In this document: positions 14,190 through 21,890 of the stretch, in pieces
Numbering within the stretch: the stretch's first letter is position 1
How the letters are laid out: every line of letters begins with the position of its first letter
From: JBKPNZ01 sp046732895
GTDB taxonomy: Bacteria > Actinomycetota > Thermoleophilia > Solirubrobacterales > 70-9
Direction of reading: 5' to 3'
NCBI GenBank assembly: GCA_046732895.1
Contig: JBKPNZ010000063.1
Coordinates: forward strand, 1-30,571
Length of the DNA stretch: 30,571 nt
Position numbers and translations under genes: made by a program
The notes under the pieces: model-generated
The model's input: only the letters and a program-made list of their open reading frames with translations
Databases searched by the model: none
Told to the model about the DNA's origin: nothing

Positions 14190-14966
14190 CTAGTCCCTGC
14201 CTCCTTCCAGTGGCGGCGGCGGCTTACGCCCCGCCCGGCGCATGCCCTCCTCGATCCGCGCGATCACGGTTCTGATCACCTCCACGCGCGCGAAGCGCTT
14301 GGACTCCGCCGCGATCAGATCCCATGGCGCGTGGGGCTGGTCGGTCCGGGCCACCATGTCCTCGACCGCCTCCTGGTACGCCGGGCGCTTCTCCCGGTTT
14401 CGCCAATCCTCGTCGGTCAGCTTCCAGCTCTTCAGCGGATCCTTCTCGCGCCGCTTGAAGCGCTTCAGCTGCTCGTCCTCGGAGATGTGCAGCCAGAGCT
14501 TCACGAGGATCATGCCCTCGTCGACGAGTGACTGCTCGAAGCGAATGATCTCGTCGTAGGCACGCAGCCATTGCTCACGGGTGGCGAAGCCCTCCACCCG
14601 CTCGACCAGGACGCGGCCGTACCACGAGCGGTCGAAGATCGCCATCCCTCCCCATCCGGGAAGGACCGGCCAGAAGCGCCAGAGGAAGTGGTGGCGCTTT
14701 TCGTCGTAGGTCGGCGCGGCGAACTGCACGACCCGCACGTGGCGGGAGTCGATCTCGGCGACGAGGCGCTTGATGGCTCCCCCCTTTCCTGAAGCATCCC
14801 AGCCCTCGAAGATGACGCAGACCGGTGGCCCGAGCTCGCGCTCGCCGATCTGGCCGCCGAGCGTCAGCCGCAGTTGGGCGAGGCGGGCCCACCCGCGCTC
14901 GAGACCCCGCTCCTCCTCCTCGCGCGATAACGACTTGGACAGGTCAACCTGGTCGAGCCGGCCCAA
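14190..14966 (-). CDS. PPK2-family polyphosphate kinase/phosphotransferase
   Basis: A 258-residue protein that starts at TTG (14966) after a GGGGGA site. The PPK2 signature is complete: Walker A EGWDASGKGGAIKRL (residues 54-68, K61), the AAPTYDEKRHHFLWRFW stretch, the Walker-B-like FDRSWYGRVLVERVEGF (111-127), and the lid arginines in KRFKRREKDPLKSWKLTD. It ends with the usual tract PHAPWDLIAAESKRFARVEV. Single-domain PPK2 enzymes move phosphate between polyphosphate and nucleotides, in one or both directions; which nucleotide is used cannot be read. It is cytoplasmic, convergent with the PucR gene across 95 bases, and may belong to phosphate/energy storage. Confidence 0.93.
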   Translation of the reverse strand: MGRLDQVDLSKSLSREEEERGLERGWARLAQLRLTLGGQIGERELGPPVCVIFEGWDASGKGGAIKRLVAEIDSRHVRVVQFAAPTYDEKRHHFLWRFWPVLPGWGGMAIFDRSWYGRVLVERVEGFATREQWLRAYDEIIRFEQSLVDEGMILVKLWLHISEDEQLKRFKRREKDPLKSWKLTDEDWRNREKRPAYQEAVEDMVARTDQPHAPWDLIAAESKRFARVEVIRTVIARIEEGMRRAGRKPPPPLEGGRD

Positions 14967-15023
14967 TTTCAGAAATCCCCCGAGACCGCCATAAGGCGAT
15001 CCTCTCAGGAGGCAGGAGGGGGA

Positions 15024-15263
15024 TCAAGGGATGATCGTGCCGCTGCCGGGCACACCCGAGCTCCCGGAGTCGTTTCCCAGCACGAAGAGAGCGGCGGCCA
15101 GCAGGATCATGAGGATCCCGAGCGCGACGGCGAGAGGCACCTTCGCGGACTGCCCCCAGGCGCCAACCAGGAAGCCGAGGGCCATCACGACGAGGTACGG
15201 CCCAAGGTCGGAGAGCGTCTGGGCGAGGGCGAGGACGAGCACGGCGGCGGCAGGCATGCCCAC
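15024..15263 (-). CDS. small two-helix membrane protein
   Basis: A 79-residue product starting at GTG 15263 (an ATG two codons later is also possible). It has an alanine/leucine helix MPAAAVLVLALAQTLSDLGP, then LVVMALGFLVGAWG and VPLAVALGILMILLAAALFV, so two or three membrane segments, and a short hydrophilic serine/glycine tail. There are no charged or catalytic motifs. I do not recognise a family. It lies upstream of the PPK2 gene on the same strand (57 bases) and is divergent from the MoxR gene. Confidence 0.6.
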   Translation of the reverse strand: MGMPAAAVLVLALAQTLSDLGPYLVVMALGFLVGAWGQSAKVPLAVALGILMILLAAALFVLGNDSGSSGVPGSGTIIP

Positions 15264-15318
15264 GCATTATCGCCCCGCGGCGGGCCGACGCGGGACGGCT
15301 GCTCCGTATCATCGCGGC

Positions 15319-16236
15319 ATGGAAGCCTCGTCTCAGGACCGCGGCATGCCGCAGAGCGTCGCGGACGTGAAGGAATCGCTGAAGGGTGTCGGCTACCTCG
15401 CCGACGAGCCCGCTGCGCTCGTGGCCTATCTCGCGCTGAAGCTCGGCAAGCCCGTCCTCGTCGAGGGGCCCGCAGGCGTCGGCAAGACCGAGCTCGCGAA
15501 GGCAGTCTCACGCGCGACCAGCCGCGCGCTCATCCGCCTGCAGTGCTACGAGGGCCTGGACGAGGCCAAGGCGCTGTACGAGTGGAACTACCGCAAGCAG
15601 CTGCTGCGCATCCAGGCGGAGTCCGCCGGCGAGGGTGACGATGATCCGACCTGGGACCACATCTTCAACGAGGAGTACCTGCTCACCCGGCCGCTCCTCG
15701 CGGCGATCGCCGCGCCAGATCCCGTGGTGCTCCTGATCGACGAGATCGACAAGACCGACCAGGAGTTCGAGGCGATGCTGCTCGAGGTCCTCTCGGACTT
15801 CCAGATCTCGATCCCGGAGCTCGGCGTGATCGAGGCCCGCACCCAGCCGGTCGTGGTGCTCACCTCGAACAACTCCCGCGAGCTGACCGAGGCGCTGAAG
15901 CGCCGCTGCCTCTACCTGTGGCTCGACTACCCGGGCATCGATCGCGAGATCGAGATCGTGCGCCTACATGCCCCTGAGCTCGACGAGGCCCTGGCCCGCC
16001 GGCTCGTGGAGGTGGTGCACATGGTCCGCCAGCTCGACCTGAAGAAGCCGCCCTCGATCGCCGAATCGATCGATTGGGCGCGGGCCCTGCTCCTCCTCGG
16101 CGCGGATGACATCGACAGCTCCGTGTTCGAGCGGACCATGAGCATCATCGTCAAGCACCGCACCGACATCGACCTGGTCGCCGACCGCGTCGGCGTGAAG
16201 CTCGGCGGGCCGCAGCTCGGCGAAGCGGCGGGATGA
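15319..16236 (+). CDS. MoxR-family AAA+ ATPase (CoxD-like)
   Basis: The first sensible ATG (15319) gives 305 residues; an ATG at 15346 is an alternative. Walker A is GPAGVGKTEL at 50-59, Walker B VVLLIDEID at 136-144, sensor 1 VVVLTSNNSREL, and the second region LKRRCLYLWLDYPGIDREIE has the R-R-C pattern typical of MoxR proteins. These ATPases work as metal or cofactor insertion chaperones together with a VWA-domain partner, and here the stop overlaps the start of such a partner (ATGA). The closest functional analogue I can name is CoxD, which helps mature CO dehydrogenase; no CO dehydrogenase subunits are in the window. Confidence 0.92.
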   Translation: MEASSQDRGMPQSVADVKESLKGVGYLADEPAALVAYLALKLGKPVLVEGPAGVGKTELAKAVSRATSRALIRLQCYEGLDEAKALYEWNYRKQLLRIQAESAGEGDDDPTWDHIFNEEYLLTRPLLAAIAAPDPVVLLIDEIDKTDQEFEAMLLEVLSDFQISIPELGVIEARTQPVVVLTSNNSRELTEALKRRCLYLWLDYPGIDREIEIVRLHAPELDEALARRLVEVVHMVRQLDLKKPPSIAESIDWARALLLLGADDIDSSVFERTMSIIVKHRTDIDLVADRVGVKLGGPQLGEAAG

Positions 16237-17597
16237 GCCAGCTGCCTCCCGGCCTCGCCCCGCGGCTGGTGGCGTTCTGCGACGAGCTCCGGCGCGAGGG
16301 CCTCTCGGTCGGGACATCGGAGATCCTCGACGCGTTCGAGGCGCTTCAGACCGTCCCGTGGACCGAGCCGGCCGACTTCCGCGAGGCCCTGGCCGCGACC
16401 GTGGCCAAGTCCCAGGAGGACCGGCGCGCGTTCGAGCTCCTGTTCGACCGGTACTTCTTCCGCGCAGCCGAGGCCGAGGCGCTCGATCGCGACCTCTCCG
16501 AGGACCGCCGCTACGAGGGGTCGGAGCGCCTCGACCTGGACCAGCTCCGCGAGGCGATCCGGCAGGCGATCGCCCAGGGCGACGACGGCGAGATGCGCGA
16601 CCTCGCGCGGCTCGCAATCGCGGCCTTCGGCCGGCGCGGCGAGGGCTCCGGAGTGATCGGCGTCGACGTGCAGCGGATCCGCCGCACCCTCGGCCTGCAG
16701 ACGCAGCCCAGGCCGGACGCCGAAGGCGAGGCGCTCGATCGTGAGCAGGTCGCTCGCTTCGAGCGGCATCTGCGCCGCGAGCTCGAGCGTGGGCTGATCG
16801 AGCGGACAGGACAGCTGCCTCCGTCGCGCCCGCTGGCCGAGCTCGACCGCGCGCTCCCCACCAGCCCCGCGCAGGACCTGACCGCGGTCCACCGCGCCGT
16901 GACTCAGCTGAAGCGCCGGCTGGCAACGCTGGGACACGAGCAGCGCGGCCGCCGACGGGGCGCCGTCGTGGACATGCGTCGGACGATGCGCGCCTCGCTC
17001 GAGACGGGAGGCGTTCCTCTGCGGCTGCGCTATCGCCCGCGGCGACCCCGCCGGCCGGAGATCTACGTGCTCTGCGACGTCTCGACCTCAGTGACGTCGG
17101 CGAGCGTTTTCTTCCTCTCGGTCCTACACGCCCTGCACGACTCGTTTCGGAAGCTGCGCAGCTTCGTCTTCATCGAGCGGATCTCGGAGGTCACCGACGT
17201 CTTCGAGCGCGAGCGGGACTTCCGGGTGATCGCGGAGCGGATCAGCCGCGAGGGAGGCGTCGCCGACGTCTCCGGCTACACCGACTATGGCCGCGTCTGG
17301 CTCGAGTTCGGCGAGCTGATCGCCGAGGACCTCGATCCACGCTCGACCGTGATCGTGCTCGGGGACGCTCGCACCAACGGCCGCGAGCCCCACGCAGAGG
17401 TCTTCGCTCGCATCGCCGAGCACGCCGGGCGCACGTTCTGGCTCAACCCCGAGCCGCGCCTTTACTGGAACTACGGCGATTCGGTGATGGCGGCGTACGA
17501 GCCCCACGTGACGGCCGCCTTCGAGTGCTGGACGACGCGGCATCTCGAGAACTTCGTGAACGTGATCGCCGGCGGGAAGCCGCTGGCCGAGACGTAG
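16233..17597 (+). CDS. VWA-domain protein (CoxE-like)
   Basis: The 454-residue protein overlaps the MoxR gene by four bases. The N-terminal half is helical and charged, beginning PGLAPRLVAFCDELRREGL, VGTSEILDAFEAL and KSQEDRRAFELLFDRYFF, the CoxE-type start. The C-terminal VWA domain follows: IYVLCDVSTSVTSASVFFL with the MIDAS residues D282, S284 and S286, then SGYTDYGRVWLEFGE supplying the threonine, and VIVLGDARTNGREP supplying the aspartate. The metal site looks complete. It ends FWLNPEPRLYWNYGDSVMAA, common in this family. Expected job: adaptor that links the MoxR ATPase to its client. The client cannot be identified here. Confidence 0.92.
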   Translation: MSQLPPGLAPRLVAFCDELRREGLSVGTSEILDAFEALQTVPWTEPADFREALAATVAKSQEDRRAFELLFDRYFFRAAEAEALDRDLSEDRRYEGSERLDLDQLREAIRQAIAQGDDGEMRDLARLAIAAFGRRGEGSGVIGVDVQRIRRTLGLQTQPRPDAEGEALDREQVARFERHLRRELERGLIERTGQLPPSRPLAELDRALPTSPAQDLTAVHRAVTQLKRRLATLGHEQRGRRRGAVVDMRRTMRASLETGGVPLRLRYRPRRPRRPEIYVLCDVSTSVTSASVFFLSVLHALHDSFRKLRSFVFIERISEVTDVFERERDFRVIAERISREGGVADVSGYTDYGRVWLEFGELIAEDLDPRSTVIVLGDARTNGREPHAEVFARIAEHAGRTFWLNPEPRLYWNYGDSVMAAYEPHVTAAFECWTTRHLENFVNVIAGGKPLAET

Positions 17598-17645
17598 GCG
17601 GCCGTATCCGGGCGAGGGTGCCCGCGCGGGTAGACTGAGCCTCAA

Positions 17646-17747
17646 GAACAGGGGGGCTCGCGGGTAGCGGGCTGAGATAGCGCCTTTGTCCCCAGACACC
17701 TGGCGCTGACCCTCATCACCTGTCGCGGTAATGCGCGCGGAGGGAGC
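17646..17747 (+). ncRNA. TPP riboswitch (THI element) aptamer
   Basis: The conserved aptamer parts appear in order: GGGGGG, a P3 stem CTCGC/GCGGG, the invariant CTGAGA, an extra P3a stem AGCGCC/GGCGCT with a long loop, GACCCTCATCACCTG, and CGCGGTAATGCGCG followed by GGAGGGAGC. The CUGAGA, ACCUG and GGUAAUGC blocks are the diagnostic thiamine-pyrophosphate contacts. It lies directly in front of a three-gene ABC importer, which fits thiamine-related control. The aptamer's last segment contains a ribosome-site-like GGAGGG. Confidence 0.93.
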
Positions 17748-17762
17748 ATGCAATCGATATCC

Positions 17763-17784
17763 GAGGCTCCCGTGGGGGAGCCTC
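17763..17784 (+). promoter_or_regulatory. candidate riboswitch expression-platform hairpin
   Basis: GAGGCTCCC (17763-17771) and GGGAGCCTC (17776-17784) form a perfect nine-base-pair stem with loop GTGG, just before the ATG at 17787. The right arm overlaps the GGGGGAG site of that start, so folding would hide it. GCTCCC in the left arm could instead pair with GGGAGC at the aptamer's 3' end (17742-17747), giving two mutually exclusive folds. Pairing was read by eye; that it acts as the switch is inference. Confidence 0.6.
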
Positions 17785-17786
17785 AC

Positions 17787-18566
17787 ATGGTTGAAAGCAC
17801 CGGAACGCGTTCGGTCCCGGTCGAGACGCACGGGGCTCGCCATGCCTTCGGCGAGCTGGAAGTGCTCACGCCGCTCGATCTCCAGGTCGGTCCGGGCGAG
17901 GTCCTGGGGCTCGTCGGCCCGTCGGGCTGTGGCAAGTCGACCCTGCTCGAGCTGATCGCCGGATTGCGCGAGCCGAGCGCGGGAGCGATCGCGGTCGAGG
18001 GCGCTTCGGATGCCGAGGGGCGGCTGGGGTCGTGCGCGCTCATGCCCCAGCGCGACCTGCTGCTGCCATGGGCCACCGCGATCGACAACGCCGCGCTGGC
18101 GCCGCGCAACGGCGGCGCAACGCGCCGTGATGCCCGGGCTCAGGCCCAGCCGCTCTTCGAGCACTTCGGGCTCGCGGGCTTCGAGGATGCGCGCCCCGCC
18201 GAGCTCTCAGGCGGCATGCGCCAGCGGGTGGCGTTCCTGCGCACGCTTCTCGCCGGCAAGCCCGTCCTCCTCCTCGACGAGCCCTTCGCCTCCCTCGACG
18301 CGCTGACCCGTGCGGAGATGCAGGAGTGGCTCGCGGGGGCGCTCGCCGAGGAGTCGCGAACCGTCGTGCTCGTGAGCCATGACGTCGAGGAGGCGCTCTA
18401 CCTGTGCGATCGCGTCCTGGTGCTCTCGGCGCGCCCGGCTCGGGTCGTCGCGGAGCTACCCACTCACTCGCCGCGTGCGTTACCACGGCTCGAGGCCATC
18501 ACGTCGGGCGAGTTCACTGCGCTGCGCGAGCGGGCGCTCGCCGCACTGATGGAGGGACGCGCTTGA
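17787..18566 (+). CDS. ABC transporter ATPase, thiamine-precursor importer (ThiZ-like)
   Basis: I prefer the ATG at 17787 (259 residues), because it follows the riboswitch hairpin that contains a GGGGGAG site; an in-frame ATG at 17748, right after the aptamer, would add 13 residues. Counting from the earlier ATG: Walker A GPSGCGKST at 57-65, Q-loop MPQRD, signature LSGGMRQ at 153-159, Walker B VLLLDEP at 173-179, and H211 in SHDVEEAL. It follows the nitrate/taurine/HMP importer branch. It powers import with the permease and binding protein that follow in overlapping frames. TPP control and the THI5-like binding protein point to a thiamine pyrimidine precursor (inference). Confidence 0.93.
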   Translation: MVESTGTRSVPVETHGARHAFGELEVLTPLDLQVGPGEVLGLVGPSGCGKSTLLELIAGLREPSAGAIAVEGASDAEGRLGSCALMPQRDLLLPWATAIDNAALAPRNGGATRRDARAQAQPLFEHFGLAGFEDARPAELSGGMRQRVAFLRTLLAGKPVLLLDEPFASLDALTRAEMQEWLAGALAEESRTVVLVSHDVEEALYLCDRVLVLSARPARVVAELPTHSPRALPRLEAITSGEFTALRERALAALMEGRA

Positions 18567-19327
18567 AGCGGATCGCGCTGCCACTGGGCATCATCGTGCT
18601 CCTCCTCGCCGTGTGGCAGGCGGCGGCGAGCTGGGATCTGCTGGCGGATGCGCTTGGGATCAAGCCGTTCCTCATTCCCTCCCCCGCCGACATCGCCGAC
18701 TCGCTCTGGAACGACCGCGGCCTGCTTGCCGACAACGCCTGGGTCACGCTTCGCGAGATCCTGGGCGGCCTCGCGATCGCGCTGGTGACCGGGCTCGCGT
18801 TCGCCCTCGCTCTCCACCTCTCCGAAACGTTGCGCCGGGCCTTCTACCCCCTCCTGGTCGCGACCCAGGCTGTGCCGACGGTGGCGATCGCGCCGATCCT
18901 CGTCGTCTGGTTCGGCTATGGCGCGGGGCCGAAGCTGGCGATCATCGCCCTCGTCTGCTTCTTCCCGGTCACGGTCAACACGCTCGACGGCCTGCGCTCG
19001 GTCGACTCGGAGCTCGTGAAGATGATGCGCACCCTCGACGCCGGGCGCCTGACGATTCTGCGCCGGGTCGAGGCTCCGTCGGCGCTGCCGTTCGTGCTCA
19101 GCGGCATGAAGGTCGCGGCCGTGATCGCAGCTATCGGCGCGGTGTTCGGGGAGTGGGCCGGAGCCAACGAGGGCCTCGGCCACCTGATCCTCGTCTCGCA
19201 GAGCCAGCTGCAGACTGCACGTGTGTTCGCTGCGGTCGCCGTTCTGGCGGCATTTGCGATCGCCCTCTTCGCGGGGCTCACCGCGCTCGAGCGCCGAATC
19301 GCCTGGTGGGGGCCGAACGCGCGATGA
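18563..19327 (+). CDS. ABC transporter permease (ThiX-like)
   Basis: The start is TTG 18563, overlapping the ATPase stop and following GGAGGG by six bases; 254 residues. It has five to six membrane helices, starting IALPLGIIVLLLAVWQAAA and including ILGGLAIALVTGLAFALALH and VAAVIAAIGAVFGEWAGA. The coupling loop reads EWAGANEGLGHLIL, the usual EAA motif of this permease type, and the region TQAVPTVAIAPILVVWFGYG matches the BPD_transp_1 core of nitrate/taurine/HMP permeases. It forms the membrane channel of the importer, probably as a homodimer. The gene overlaps the next by four bases (ATGA). Confidence 0.93.
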   Translation: MKRIALPLGIIVLLLAVWQAAASWDLLADALGIKPFLIPSPADIADSLWNDRGLLADNAWVTLREILGGLAIALVTGLAFALALHLSETLRRAFYPLLVATQAVPTVAIAPILVVWFGYGAGPKLAIIALVCFFPVTVNTLDGLRSVDSELVKMMRTLDAGRLTILRRVEAPSALPFVLSGMKVAAVIAAIGAVFGEWAGANEGLGHLILVSQSQLQTARVFAAVAVLAAFAIALFAGLTALERRIAWWGPNAR

Positions 19328-20328
19328 GGCAGCGCCGGGCTTACGCGCTGGCGGTCCTCGTGCTCACCCTCTGCGTCGGGTGCGGTGAGAAGTCCGAGGA
19401 CACCACGCCGGAGGGGCTGGACCGCGTGAGCCTCGCGCTCGACTTCTACGTCAATCCCGATCACGCCGGGATCTACCAGGCCATCGACCGGGGCTTCTTC
19501 GCCGATGCCGGCCTGTCGGTGGACCCGCAGGTCCCGTCCGACCCGTCGGCGCCGATCAAGGAGGTTGCCACCGGGCGCGCCGACCTCGCGATCTCGTATG
19601 AGCCCGAGGTCCTCCTGGCCCGCGACCAGGGACTGCCCGTCACCGCCGTCGCGGCGATCGTGCAACGTCCGCTCACCTCGCTCATCTCGCTTCCCGCAGC
19701 GGGCATCGCAACTCCGCGGGACCTCACCGGGAAGACGATCGCAACCGCGGGCATCCCGTACCAGGACGCGTTCCTGAAGGCGATCCTCGAGCGGGTCGGC
19801 CTCACGACCGACGACGTGACCGAGGTAGACGTCGGACTCAACCTCCTGCCGGCCGTGCTCTCCGGGCGCGCGGACGCGATGCTCGGCGGCTTCCTGAACG
19901 TGGAGGGCGTCGACCTCCGCCTGCGCGGGAAGGAGCCGCGCGTCGTGCCGGTCGATCAGCTCGGGGTCCCGACCTACGACGAGCTCGTTCTGGTCGCCAA
20001 CTCCGAGGACCTCCGCAGCGACCCTGATCCCATCCGTGCCTTCCTCGTCGCGCTCGAGCGCGGAACTCGCGACGCCGCCGCTCATCCCGAGCAGGCAACC
20101 AAGGCCATCCTCGAGGCCGGCCAGGGCCTGGAGCCGAAACTGACCGCGGCCGAGGTGCGCAAGACGCTGCCACTGCTCCTGCCGGCGAGCAAGCGAGAGC
20201 CGTTCGGCTTCATGGACCCGCAGGCGTGGGAGCGCTTCGAACGGTTCATGGCGGCGAACGACCTGCTCGAGTCGAAGCCCCCGGTCGACGAGGTCATCGA
20301 CAACGGATTGCTGCCCGGCGGTAGGTGA
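19324..20328 (+). CDS. NMT1/THI5-like substrate-binding lipoprotein (ThiY-like)
   Basis: A 334-residue lipoprotein: signal MRQRRAYALAVLVLTLCVGC with C20 as the lipid site (the -3 residue is cysteine, slightly unusual). The mature part is an NMT1/THI5-like domain: LALDFYVNPDHAGIYQAIDR, GFFADAGLSVD, ATGRADLAISYEPEVLLARD, DLTGKTIATAGIP, LPAVLSGRADAMLGGFLNVE and PTYDELVLVAN. This family binds HMP-like pyrimidines, formylaminopyrimidine and related compounds. It is anchored outside the membrane and delivers ligand to the permease. Being third in a TPP-controlled operon supports a thiamine-precursor ligand; exact ligand not provable from sequence. Confidence 0.92.
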   Translation: MRQRRAYALAVLVLTLCVGCGEKSEDTTPEGLDRVSLALDFYVNPDHAGIYQAIDRGFFADAGLSVDPQVPSDPSAPIKEVATGRADLAISYEPEVLLARDQGLPVTAVAAIVQRPLTSLISLPAAGIATPRDLTGKTIATAGIPYQDAFLKAILERVGLTTDDVTEVDVGLNLLPAVLSGRADAMLGGFLNVEGVDLRLRGKEPRVVPVDQLGVPTYDELVLVANSEDLRSDPDPIRAFLVALERGTRDAAAHPEQATKAILEAGQGLEPKLTAAEVRKTLPLLLPASKREPFGFMDPQAWERFERFMAANDLLESKPPVDEVIDNGLLPGGR

Positions 20329-20515
20329 TCCACCTGTCTTGTGGGGGTGAGGGTGTCGGGGCACGAGACCAACACGTCAACCCGGGTGCTGTCGCCCATC
20401 TTGTTGCCAGGAGCACCAAAATCTGTGACAGCGCCCCCCTAACCGCTCCGCTCGCTCATCGAGTGAAGTGGCTCCTCCACGAGCGCCCGCCGAAGCGGGC
20501 TCGACATTCCGCCGC

Positions 20516-21442
20516 CTATGCCGCCAGCCGCAACGGCGGCCCCGCCCTGACGGCCAGGTGGTAGTGGCTCAGGGCGAACACGCCAGCGAGTCCGCGGAAC
20601 GGGGCGTAGGGCTTGAAGTACTCCTCGACCTCCTCCACCGTCGCCCGGCGGCGGAGCCCTGCCAGCCTCCCCACGAGCTTCACGTAGGCCAGATCCCCGG
20701 CCGGGAGCGAATCCGGGTCGCCCCGACCGCCGATCCCGAGGCACTGAACGGTCCAGGGCCCGATCTCCCTTATCGCCAAAAGCCGGCGATCGTCTTCGGC
20801 CCGGCTCAGATCAGTCCGTCCCGCTGCGACTTCACGCGCGCAGGCGATCATCGCCAGGCAGCGTGAGGGGGCCAGGCCGCAACCCGCGAGCTCGGCCGGA
20901 GCCGCCGCCACGATCGCGGCCGGGGTCGGGACATCTCGCAGCGGTCCCCAGCGATGGCCGAGCGGAGCGGGCGCATCCGCCGTCCGGCCCCACCGCCGGA
21001 CCATCCGCCGTTGGATCGCGTTTGCCTCACTCGACTCGATCAGCTGTGCGGTGATCGCCCAGGCGAGGGCCTCCCACGGCCACGGGCGCCGGCGCGGGCG
21101 CACCCAGGGCCGACGGCGCATCGCCGGGCCGATCACGGGGTCGCGCTTGAAGGCGGCGAAGAAATCCGAGAGGTCGTCGTCGACGCCGAAGGCAAAGCGC
21201 ATGCGCTCGATCGCGACCTCGAGATGCTCTCGGGTGACCGAGGGGCCGGCCGGCACCGACCGCAGCGCGATCTCCCCGGAGCGCCGCTGCCACACGTGAG
21301 CCACGACGGGCTCATCCCCCACGTGAAGCAGACGCGTGACGACTCCGTCCGCGCTTCGCATCGTCCCGTCGGCGCCGCCGCGCCGCGGCAGGCGCAGGGG
21401 CCAGGGGGGCGTCACGGCGATCTCCAGAGGGGAGGGCGTCAT
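20516..21442 (-). CDS. DNA-3-methyladenine glycosylase II (AlkA-like)
   Basis: The protein has 308 residues from the ATG at 21442; a GTG at 21496 overlaps the stop of the upstream gene (GTGA) and would add 18 residues. The helix-hairpin-helix and catalytic aspartate are plain: LLAIREIGPWTVQCLGIGG at 221-239 and PAGDLAYVK with D250. The middle (FAFGVDDDLSDFFAAFKRDP and WPWEALAWAITAQLIES) follows the AlkA pattern, as does the N-terminal proline-rich strand. It removes alkylated purines from DNA at the start of base-excision repair. It has no fused Ada domain, so inducibility by alkylation is not shown here. Confidence 0.9.
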   Translation of the reverse strand: MTPSPLEIAVTPPWPLRLPRRGGADGTMRSADGVVTRLLHVGDEPVVAHVWQRRSGEIALRSVPAGPSVTREHLEVAIERMRFAFGVDDDLSDFFAAFKRDPVIGPAMRRRPWVRPRRRPWPWEALAWAITAQLIESSEANAIQRRMVRRWGRTADAPAPLGHRWGPLRDVPTPAAIVAAAPAELAGCGLAPSRCLAMIACAREVAAGRTDLSRAEDDRRLLAIREIGPWTVQCLGIGGRGDPDSLPAGDLAYVKLVGRLAGLRRRATVEEVEEYFKPYAPFRGLAGVFALSHYHLAVRAGPPLRLAA

Positions 21443-21477
21443 GCCCGGCCCAGGATGGGGGCCGCGCCGGACGACCG

Positions 21478-21500
21478 CCGCTGTTTGCAAGATCACTTGC
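21478..21500. repeat. imperfect direct repeat, copy 1
   Basis: CCGCTGTTTGC followed by AAGATCACTTGCCGAGGACGTG resembles copy 2 at 21857 (CCGCTGTTTGC followed by GAGGTCAGACCTGCCGAACGTG). The two copies are 379 bases apart and flank the small membrane-protein gene. This copy also contains the hairpin GCAAG-ATCA-CTTGC at 21487-21500 over that gene's stop. Origin unknown. Confidence 0.5.
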
Positions 21501-21810
21501 CGAGGACGTGGACGTCGATCAGGAACGAGCGGCTCGCAATCACGGGCCGCTCGACCCGGCGACGCAGGCCGGTACGCTTGGAGCCCGAGCGGGCGGTTCC
21601 GCGCACGGCCCGAACCGCGGCCACGGTCGCGGCGCCGGCGACGATGCCACCCGCGGCGGCAATGGCGGCGGTGCGCACCTCGCCCCGCCAGGCCTCGAGC
21701 TCACCCGGCCGCGCGCGCTCCGGCAGCCGCCGCGGTTCCTGGAGCTCGTCGTCGGCGTCCGGCGCCGGCTCCTCCTCCACCGCCTGCGCTTCCAGCAACT
21801 CCTCGCTCAC
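21493..21810 (-). CDS. small one-pass membrane protein, unknown function
   Basis: A 105-residue protein starting at GTG. It has an acidic, glutamate/proline-rich N-terminus (about 40 residues), one helix TAAIAAAGGIVAGAATVAAV, and a basic tail rich in arginine (RGTARSGSKRTGLRRRVERP) ending in a strand-like SRSFLIDVHVLGK. The charge switch across the helix suggests the basic end stays in the cytoplasm. I do not recognise a family. Its stop overlaps a possible GTG start of the glycosylase gene, so the two may be cotranslated. It sits between two copies of a direct repeat. Confidence 0.6.
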   Translation of the reverse strand: MSEELLEAQAVEEEPAPDADDELQEPRRLPERARPGELEAWRGEVRTAAIAAAGGIVAGAATVAAVRAVRGTARSGSKRTGLRRRVERPVIASRSFLIDVHVLGK

Positions 21811-21856
21811 GCGCCCGAGTCTATCGGCGCAAGCCGAGCGAATCGGACCCGCAAAT

Positions 21857-21890
21857 CCGCTGTTTGCGAGGTCAGACCTGCCGAACGTGC
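21857..21890. repeat. imperfect direct repeat, copy 2, with palindrome
   Basis: Partner of the copy at 21478. It begins inside the hairpin GCAAA-TCCGCTG-TTTGC (21851-21867) and contains the palindrome AGGTCAGACCT (21869-21879), which shares its core with the element at 9302. Confidence 0.5.

Noticed and set aside
14140..14200. GCCAAGT...ACTTGGC inverted repeat between the PucR and PPK2 genes
   Set aside because: Only seven base pairs with a spacer of about 26 bases and no T run; too weak to call a terminator.
18916..20364. 482-codon minus-strand frame opposite the importer
   Set aside because: It is antisense to permease and binding-protein genes with clear motifs and lacks a domain of its own.
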